Positions 1-4,869 of a stretch of DNA of 7,623 nt are shown here, piece by piece. The position numbers and the translations under genes are program-made. Under the pieces are notes generated by a model. The model ran no database searches. It worked only from the letters and a program-made list of their open reading frames with translations, and was not told the DNA's origin. Source of the DNA: Oscillospiraceae bacterium (GTDB lineage: Bacteria; Bacillota; Clostridia; Oscillospirales; Oscillospiraceae). The stretch's first letter is position 1. Every line of letters begins with the position of its first letter. The stretch is from positions 1 to 7,623 of the forward strand of contig CACXHI010000216.1 of the NCBI GenBank assembly GCA_902767395.1, read 5' to 3'.

Positions 1-1220
1 AACGAGTCGAGGCAGGCCTTTCCCTGATCTGCTGCCTGCATCTTGCAATTCTGACGCTCTGCCTTTCCCTCGGCTTTGCCCTGCTGTTTCCCGGGGAGCG
101 AATCACAGTCTGTCTGCTCTGGGCCTTTGGAGCGGTGATTCCGGTTCAGCTGATCCACTGGATCTGCCTGCGGATCAAGAAAACTTCCCTGCGATACCTG
201 CTCTGCGCGATTGTGACGCTTGCGGCGGTGCTGATTCCCGATAACGGATTTCGCAGGCTGTATTACGGCGTTTGCTGCGTTCCGATTTTGATTGCCGGTC
301 TTTGGCTCGCACGTCCGAAGGGCAGACTGGTGTTAACGGTTCCGAAGATCTACCATCCCGTCTTCGGTATGCTGCTCTACGTCTTTGCGAGAGTGATCAA
401 CGCGCCGCTGCTTCCCGGCTTTGCGATTGTCTTTACTGCACTGCTGACCTTGAGCTATTGCTTCTTTCGGAATCAGGAGCAGGTGCTGCGAACCCTTGCG
501 TCTGTCGAACAGACAGAGCTTTCTCCCCGTGGGATCGTGGCGGTCAACCGTCGTGTGACGCTCCTGTTTGCGCTGATTGAGGTGTTGATTCTTGCGGCTG
601 TGCCGTGGCTTTTGAGCCGGGAGCGAACGCCCTCTCCGACGCCTGAAATGACGCTGGAAGCACAGGAGGCGGCGGCGGAAACCCGGCCGCCGGAGAGCCG
701 CGAGATTCCGCAGGAAACGCGCGTTCTCACGGAGGAGGGCGAACCGATCCACCTGTTCAGCGATCAAGCTGTGGTCCTTGCCGTTGTGAGCGCTGTTGCA
801 GTGGCGCTTGCCATGGTGGTTTCTGTCCTCGTTTCCCAGCTGAAGGGGATTTCCGGCAGCAACGGAAAGCACAGCCAGCCGGAGCGGGATTGGGCCATGG
901 AACGGCTGGAGCACACGGTCAAGCTTCGGAGAAAAAAGGCAGACGAACCACTTTCCGGGTATGAAAAGAAGCTTCGCCGCCGCTATGAGAAGCTGATCCG
1001 CAGCAGAGCGCCTGCGGACGCAAACCTGTCGCCCATGACGCCGACGGAGCTGGAGGCGGCCGCAGGCATGGTTGGTCCCGCTGCACGGAGCATCCACGAC
1101 CTCTACAGCCGGACGCGCTACAGTCAGGCGCCTGTGACCCGCGAACACTATGCGGCCTTCAAGGAGGCGGCGCAGAGGCTTCCGAACGTCAGCCCTGCCG
1201 AGCGGGAAGACGAGGACTGA
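1..1220 (+). CDS. Polytopic membrane protein with C-terminal DUF4129-like domain (5' end outside window)
   Basis: The reading frame is open from the first full codon at position 3 to the TGA at 1218-1220, giving 405 visible residues. The GTG at 135 is a poor start: hydrophobic coding continues in frame upstream of it (for example SLICCLHLAILTLCLSLGF) and no ribosome binding site precedes it, so the true start lies left of the window. About eight hydrophobic segments can be seen, near 21-90, 102-170, 195-245, 262-308, 351-410, 414-474, 555-618 and 765-843. A charged, Pro/Glu-rich and probably extracytoplasmic loop (about 620-760) precedes the last segment. The cytoplasmic tail (about 951-1182) has a basic Arg/Lys start, then MTPTELEAAAG, then LYSRTRYSQAPVTREHY. 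This resembles the TP-E ... LY--RY pattern of DUF4129 tails, which are often found on membrane proteins near MoxR-ATPase/DUF58/transglutaminase genes. The function is unknown. The gene is convergent with ackA. Confidence is high that it is a gene and moderate for the domain name. Confidence 0.85.
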   Translation, partial: RVEAGLSLICCLHLAILTLCLSLGFALLFPGERITVCLLWAFGAVIPVQLIHWICLRIKKTSLRYLLCAIVTLAAVLIPDNGFRRLYYGVCCVPILIAGLWLARPKGRLVLTVPKIYHPVFGMLLYVFARVINAPLLPGFAIVFTALLTLSYCFFRNQEQVLRTLASVEQTELSPRGIVAVNRRVTLLFALIEVLILAAVPWLLSRERTPSPTPEMTLEAQEAAAETRPPESREIPQETRVLTEEGEPIHLFSDQAVVLAVVSAVAVALAMVVSVLVSQLKGISGSNGKHSQPERDWAMERLEHTVKLRRKKADEPLSGYEKKLRRRYEKLIRSRAPADANLSPMTPTELEAAAGMVGPAARSIHDLYSRTRYSQAPVTREHYAAFKEAAQRLPNVSPAEREDED

Positions 1221-1253
1221 AAAAGCGAGGTTCTTCCTTCGGGCAAGCGCACG

Positions 1254-1314
1254 AAAAAACGATCAGCATTATGGGGCGGTGAAGCAAAAGCTTCACCGCC
1301 CCGGAATGTTGATC
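1254..1314 (-). terminator. Distal ackA terminator / long two-part hairpin
   Basis: A perfect 13-bp stem GGGGCGGTGAAGC (1273-1285) pairs with 1290-1302 around an AAAA loop. Outside it, 1261-1270 pairs with 1305-1314 over 10 positions with one exception, separated from the inner stem by a 2-by-2 internal loop. Read on the minus strand, the structure is followed at once by a U-tract (plus-strand A-run 1254-1259), as expected of an intrinsic terminator that backs up the ackA-proximal one. On the plus strand there is no U-tract after 1314. For the upstream membrane-protein gene it is therefore at most a 3'-end-stabilising hairpin. The odd outer pair is G-U in plus-strand RNA and A-C in minus-strand RNA. 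Confidence 0.7.
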
Positions 1315-1364
1315 GAAATAATAAAAACGGTAGGAGGTACGATCTTACGAAGTGCCTCCTACCG
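1315..1364 (-). terminator. Proximal ackA intrinsic terminator
   Basis: The arm CGGTAGGAGG (1328-1337) is the exact reverse complement of 1355-1364. The stem can be extended inward by two more pairs past one mismatch, leaving a loop of about 11 nt (1341-1351). On the minus strand the stem is followed by TTTTTATTATTT (complement of 1316-1327), the classic layout of a factor-independent terminator. It begins about 45 nt after the ackA stop codon, so it is the natural end of the ackA transcript. The plus-strand side lacks a T-run. Confidence 0.82.
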
Positions 1365-1409
1365 AATAACCTCGTATTCTTCCGCTTCCGCAGGGAGCGA
1401 GCGGGTCAA

Positions 1410-2600
1410 TTACTTGGCCAGCTCAGCGGTATCCTGCGCGATCATCAGCTCCTCGTTGGTGGGGATGACCCAAACAGTGACCTTGGAATCGGCAGCGGAG
1501 ATGATGCGCTCGTCGCCGCGCAGCTTGTTCTTCTCAACGTCCAGCTTGACGCCGAGGAATTCCAGACCCTCGCAGATCATCTGACGCATCAGAACGCCGT
1601 TCTCACCGACACCGGCGGTGAAAACCAGAACGTCCAGTCCGCCCAGCGCAGCGGCATAGGCGCCGATGAACTTCTTGACCTCGTAGGCGAACTTGTCGAG
1701 AGCGAGCTGGCACTTCTCGTTGCCCTCGGCAGCGCCGGCCTCCAGATCACGGAAGTCAGAGCTCACGCCGCCGGACAGACCCAGAACACCGGACTTCTTG
1801 TTGAGAATCGTCATGACCTCGTCGATGGACTTGTTGTAGTTCTTGGCAATGAACTGCAGCACCGTGGCGTCCACGTCGCCCACGCGGGTTCCCATAGGCA
1901 CGCCGCACAGGGGGCTAAGACCCATGGAGGTGTCCTGACACTCGCCGTTGTAGATGGCGGCCAGAGAGGAGCCGTTGCCGAGGTGGCAGTTGACGACCTT
2001 CAGATCCTTGCGGCCCATGAGCGCCTCGACGCGCTTGGCAATGTAGCGGTGGGAGGTGCCGTGGAAGCCGTAGCGGCGCAGACCGTCGTTCTCGTAATAC
2101 TCGTCGGGAATGGCGTAGCGATAGGCCTTGGGGGGCATGGTCATGTGATAGGCGGTGTCGAAGACGGCAACCTGCGGGGTCTTCGGCATGATCTTCTGGC
2201 AGGCCTCGATGCCCAGCAGATTGGCAGGATTATGCAGAGGGCCGAGGGGGATGCAGGCGCGAACGGCTTCGAGGCAGGCCTCGTCGATGAGGCAGGAGCC
2301 GGCAAACTTCGAGCCGCCATGCACCACGCGGTGACCCACGGCGTCGATCTCGTCCACAGAGGACACCACGCCGTTGACGGGGTCCATCAGGATATCGAGG
2401 ACGGCGGTGATGGCCTCGGCATGGGTGGGCATGGGAATCTCGCGGACGACCTTGACGTCCTTGGCGGGCGCCTTGTGGGTCAGACGACCGTCGATGCCGA
2501 TGCGCTCACACAGACCCTTGGCGAACACGTCGCCGCTCTGGGGGTCCATGAGCTGATACTTCAGGGAAGAGCTTCCTGCGTTGATGACCAGAATTTTCAT
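1410..2600 (-). CDS. ackA: Acetate kinase
   Basis: AckA reversibly converts acetyl phosphate and ADP to acetate and ATP. It is the ATP-yielding step of fermentative acetate formation in the cytosol and pairs with phosphotransacetylase, which is not in this window. The protein has 396 residues, the usual length. It begins MKILVINAGSSSLKY (N7 and the Ser-rich phosphate loop of the ASKHA fold) and carries VGHRVVHGG (R91), FDTAYH (D148), YGFHGTSHRY (H180), HLGNGSS, GTRVGDVD (R239) and the C-terminal PTNEE (E384). These match the catalytic residues known from the Methanosarcina enzyme. The start is ATG at 2600-2598 with AGGAG (2616-2612) 11 nt upstream. The stop TAA lies at 1412-1410, followed by two terminators, so the gene is likely monocistronic. 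Codon use is strongly biased to CTG, GGC, AAG and GAC, more so than in its neighbours, suggesting high expression. One oddity is that the usual GTR-S-GD-x-DP segment reads GTRVGDVDA here. Confidence 0.98.
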   Translation of the reverse strand: MKILVINAGSSSLKYQLMDPQSGDVFAKGLCERIGIDGRLTHKAPAKDVKVVREIPMPTHAEAITAVLDILMDPVNGVVSSVDEIDAVGHRVVHGGSKFAGSCLIDEACLEAVRACIPLGPLHNPANLLGIEACQKIMPKTPQVAVFDTAYHMTMPPKAYRYAIPDEYYENDGLRRYGFHGTSHRYIAKRVEALMGRKDLKVVNCHLGNGSSLAAIYNGECQDTSMGLSPLCGVPMGTRVGDVDATVLQFIAKNYNKSIDEVMTILNKKSGVLGLSGGVSSDFRDLEAGAAEGNEKCQLALDKFAYEVKKFIGAYAAALGGLDVLVFTAGVGENGVLMRQMICEGLEFLGVKLDVEKNKLRGDERIISAADSKVTVWVIPTNEELMIAQDTAELAK

Positions 2601-2648
2601 AGCTTTGTAATCTCCTAAAACATTATTCTATGATTTTTCGGTTTTGTG

Positions 2649-2657
2649 TGTTACAAT
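2649..2657 (+). promoter_or_regulatory. Candidate extended -10 promoter for tmcAL
   Basis: TGTTACAAT is an extended -10 element (TG, one base, then TACAAT, 5 of 6 to consensus). No good -35 box lies at the right distance, as expected for promoters that rely on the TG extension. Predicted initiation near 2664 leaves a 5' leader of about 66 nt before the tmcAL ATG. It overlaps the candidate ackA promoter region from the opposite direction. Confidence 0.45.
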
Positions 2658-2672
2658 GACCTCAACACTTCT

Positions 2673-2701
2673 ATTCTATCTCAAAACATCCAATAAGGCA
2701 A
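2673..2701 (-). promoter_or_regulatory. Candidate ackA promoter
   Basis: On the minus strand, TTGCCT (2701-2696) lies 17 nt before TAGAAT (2678-2673), matching 4 of 6 and 5 of 6 bases of the sigma-A consensus. The predicted start near 2666 would give a leader of about 65 nt. A second TAGAAT at 2630-2625, with GTAACA 18 nt upstream, could be a tandem promoter with a very short leader. Both -10 boxes sit in an 8-bp direct repeat (TATTCTAT on the plus strand, 2624-2631 and 2672-2679). The call rests on pattern only. Confidence 0.4.
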
Positions 2702-2729
2702 GCAGAATTTGTGTTTGGAGGGAAAAAAC

Positions 2730-3947
2730 ATGGAGACGGTCGGCATTATCTGCGAGTACAACCCACTCCACAACGGACATGTCCGGCAGCTTCGGCTGGC
2801 GCGGCAGGCTGTTGGAGCGGGCTGTGCAATCATCTGCCTGATGAGCGGCAATTACGTTCAACGGGGCGTTCCGGCGATTTACCCGAAGCAGGTGCGGGCC
2901 GAGGCTGCACTTCGCTGCGGGGCGGATCTGGTGCTGGAGCTGCCGCTGACGGTTGCGGTTTCCTCTGCCGAGGGCTTTGCGGCGGGCGGCGTTTCCATTC
3001 TCTCCGCACTGGGCTGTGACCGCCTCTGCTTTGGCACAGAGTCGGAGGATTTTGAAGCGATGATGCAGACGGCACGGGCGAATCTATCCCCCGATTTCGA
3101 TGCCCTGCTCCGTGCCGAGATGGAAACGGGCTGCTCCTATCCGCTCGCCCGCCAGCGCGCCCTGACCGTGCTCGGGGCCGGGGCGGGACTGAATTCCCCC
3201 AACGACATCTTGGCGGTGGAGTATTGCAAGGCCATGCTGCGGCAGGGAAGTGGGATGCTCCCGCTTCCCGTGCGTCGGACAGGAAGCTACCATGCGCAAG
3301 CGCTTGATCCGGAAGCGCCCTCCGCGACGGCGCTTCGCGCCGCGCTTGCTGAGAACGGCGATGCGTGGCGCGCCGCTGTCCCACCCGAAGCGCAGGCGTG
3401 CTATGAGAAGTCTCCAATTCACACATGGGCAGCCGGGGAACGTGCGGTGCTTGCCCGCGTGCGCGCTCTGCCGAAAGAAGCCTTTCTGGCCCTGCCCTTC
3501 GGGACGGAAGGCCTCTGGTCGAAGCTGATGAAAAGCTGCCGGAGCTGTGCGTCCACCGAGGAAATCATTGAAGCTGCCAAATCCAAGCGCTATCCCCGCA
3601 GCCGAATTCAGCGGATGCTGCTCTGCGCCTACCTTGGCTTGACGAAAATCGATCTTGAAACCCCTCCGCCTTACGTTCGGATTCTGGGCTTTGGGGACAA
3701 AGGGAGAAGCCTGCTGCGGGAGGGGAAGGGGCGATTTCCGCTGATTCACGCGGGGGAGCGTCCGCAAGCGCAGTCGTATTATTCGCTGGAGCGGTGCGCG
3801 GCAAATCTCTATTCCCTCTTCTCAGCTGCGCCCTCCACTCCCGCCGGAACTGAGGAGACCCTGCGAGTGGTCTGTCTTGACTTGCAAAAATGCGGCCTGA
3901 ATCGGTTCAGAAAAAACAGTGGAAATCTTCCGACGAATATGATATAA
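2730..3947 (+). CDS. tmcAL: tRNA(Met) cytidine acetate ligase (YlbM/DUF795 family)
   Basis: TmcAL activates acetate with ATP to acetyl-AMP and transfers the acetyl group to the wobble cytidine (C34) of elongator tRNA-Met. This forms ac4C, which guards against misreading of AUA. The protein has 405 residues, close to the Bacillus subtilis enzyme. Family marks are GIICEYNPLHNGH at 5-17 (the HxGH nucleotidyltransferase motif, H14/H17), SGNYVQRGVPA at 39-49, FGTE at 101-104, NSPNDILAVEYCKA at 155-168 and the basic stretch KSKRYPRSRIQRMLL at 284-298. The ATG at 2730 is chosen because GGAGG (2717-2721) lies 8 nt upstream. An in-frame TTG at 2709 would place that site inside the gene. It is divergent from ackA, whose reaction makes the acetate this enzyme uses. 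There is no terminator after the stop, and the next gene starts 40 nt on, so read-through into uppP is likely. Confidence 0.95.
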   Translation: METVGIICEYNPLHNGHVRQLRLARQAVGAGCAIICLMSGNYVQRGVPAIYPKQVRAEAALRCGADLVLELPLTVAVSSAEGFAAGGVSILSALGCDRLCFGTESEDFEAMMQTARANLSPDFDALLRAEMETGCSYPLARQRALTVLGAGAGLNSPNDILAVEYCKAMLRQGSGMLPLPVRRTGSYHAQALDPEAPSATALRAALAENGDAWRAAVPPEAQACYEKSPIHTWAAGERAVLARVRALPKEAFLALPFGTEGLWSKLMKSCRSCASTEEIIEAAKSKRYPRSRIQRMLLCAYLGLTKIDLETPPPYVRILGFGDKGRSLLREGKGRFPLIHAGERPQAQSYYSLERCAANLYSLFSAAPSTPAGTEETLRVVCLDLQKCGLNRFRKNSGNLPTNMI

Positions 3948-3948
3948 T
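3920..3948 (+). promoter_or_regulatory. Candidate promoter for uppP-ftsK overlapping the tmcAL stop codon
   Basis: TGATATAAT (3940-3948) is a perfect extended -10 element: TG, one base, then consensus TATAAT. TGGAAA (3920-3925), 4 of 6 to the -35 consensus, lies exactly 17 nt upstream of the -10. The -10 box covers the tmcAL TAA (3945-3947). Predicted initiation near 3955 falls just upstream of an 18-bp palindrome and about 33 nt before the uppP start. It would let uppP and ftsK be expressed apart from tmcAL. Confidence 0.6.
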
Positions 3949-3958
3949 ATCAAAAGTT

Positions 3959-3976
3959 TGACGCAAGCTTGCGTCA
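3959..3976. promoter_or_regulatory. 18-bp perfect palindrome in the uppP leader (operator or 5' hairpin)
   Basis: TGACGCAAGCTTGCGTCA is identical to its reverse complement. It sits about 4-20 nt after the predicted transcription start and ends one base before the uppP ribosome binding site GGAGG (3978-3982). As DNA it has the form of a dimeric repressor operator placed to block initiation. As RNA it would fold into a 7-bp stem with an AGCT loop next to the ribosome binding site. There is no U-tract, so it is not a terminator. The binding factor is unknown. Confidence 0.5.
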
Positions 3977-3987
3977 TGGAGGCGTGT

Positions 3988-4833
3988 ATGAGTTTTTTTG
4001 CCGCTGTTGTTTTTGCTCTGCTTGCGGGGATTACGGAGATTCTTCCGGTTTCCGGTACGGGACTGTTGTTTGGGGCTGCAAAGCTGTTCGGGGTTCCGAC
4101 TTCCGGCGCTGCGTTTGAGTCGTTCCGTGGGATTCTGTATTTCGGTGTCGCGCTCGGCGCTCTGCTCTATTACCATACGCAGATCTGGGATATTCTCCGT
4201 GAGCGGCTGGTTTTGCTGGGCATAGCCCGGCCGGTCGGCAGAAAGCGAGCGGTTCCGTTTGGCAGACGCCTCTGGAGTCTGTTGCTCTGTGCAACCCTGC
4301 CAATGCTTCCCGCGCTGCTGCTGAACGGTCTGCGGACCAGAATGGAGCAGGGAGGTCTCTATCTTGCGTGGATCAGCCTCTTCTTCTGTGTTTCCGGAAC
4401 GGTGCTTTTTTTCCTGACCCGTGGAGCAAGAGGCGGACGCGGCATCCACCAGACGGATCTTTCCGACGTGGTTTTCGCCGGTGTGTTTCAGGTGTTTTCG
4501 ATCTTCCCCGGCGCCTCCAGATCCGGCCTGACGCTCACTGCACTGCTCAGTCAGGGCTTGGACGGTCCTGCGGCAATGGAGTTTTCCGGGCTCATGGGGA
4601 TCCCGGTTTTTCTTGCTGCCGGAATCGTCAGCTTGATTTCCGCCTCCGGCTTTGAAGGAGCGCCGTGCGACACGACGTTTATGGTTTTGGGCTTCGCCTT
4701 GTCGGCGCTTTCGTCCTTTTTTACGATTCGGATTATGACCGAATGGATTTCCCGCCACAGGCTGACCTGCTTTGCCTACTGGACGTGGGGCGCGGCGCTG
4801 CTGTCCATGTCCCTGTTCCTGATTTCTGCCTGA
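3988..4833 (+). CDS. uppP: BacA/UppP-family undecaprenyl-diphosphate phosphatase homologue with altered active site
   Basis: The family removes one phosphate from undecaprenyl diphosphate to recycle the lipid carrier for peptidoglycan, acting in the cytoplasmic membrane. The product has 281 residues (273 in Escherichia coli BacA) and about eight hydrophobic segments. Motif 1 is AGITEILPVSGTGLL at 13-27. Motif 2, PGASRSGLT at 174-182, is intact and is followed by AAMEFS at 195-200, which aligns with AASEFS of E. coli. By visual alignment to E. coli, the second acidic residue (E21, here E17) and the motif-2 Arg (R174, here R178) are kept. The first Glu (E17) is Ala13, Ser27 is Gly23 and His30 is Leu26. 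The start at 3988 has GGAGG (3978-3982) 5 nt upstream; TTG 3958 and ATG 3976 lack such a site. ftsK follows after 36 nt, so the two are probably co-transcribed. Family membership is firm; phosphatase activity is uncertain. Confidence 0.85.
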   Translation: MSFFAAVVFALLAGITEILPVSGTGLLFGAAKLFGVPTSGAAFESFRGILYFGVALGALLYYHTQIWDILRERLVLLGIARPVGRKRAVPFGRRLWSLLLCATLPMLPALLLNGLRTRMEQGGLYLAWISLFFCVSGTVLFFLTRGARGGRGIHQTDLSDVVFAGVFQVFSIFPGASRSGLTLTALLSQGLDGPAAMEFSGLMGIPVFLAAGIVSLISASGFEGAPCDTTFMVLGFALSALSSFFTIRIMTEWISRHRLTCFAYWTWGAALLSMSLFLISA

Positions 4834-4869
4834 TGACGCGCCATTTCGATTGACAGGAGCTTAGAAGCT

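Noticed and set aside
135..137. GTG as the start of the left-edge membrane protein
   Set aside because: The frame is open and encodes membrane-type sequence back to the window edge, and no ribosome binding site precedes the GTG. The gene is more likely truncated by the window.
1150..1584. Plus-strand 144-residue open frame across the intergenic region
   Set aside because: It runs through the terminators and antisense to the ackA 3' end, with no ribosome binding site and no recognisable protein.
1983..2618. Plus-strand 211-residue open frame antisense to ackA
   Set aside because: It is a by-product of the strong codon bias of ackA, with low-complexity Gly/Val/His-rich translation and no ribosome binding site.
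2709..2711. TTG as an earlier tmcAL start
   Set aside because: It would put the GGAGG site inside the coding region. The ATG at 2730 has ideal spacing and gives the usual N-terminus of the family.
3959..3976. The palindrome as a terminator of tmcAL
   Set aside because: No U-tract follows on either strand, and the uppP ribosome binding site begins right after it.
3958..3978. TTG 3958 or ATG 3976 as the uppP start
   Set aside because: Neither has a ribosome binding site, and both would make the palindrome or GGAGG part of the coding sequence. The ATG at 3988 follows GGAGG by 5 nt.
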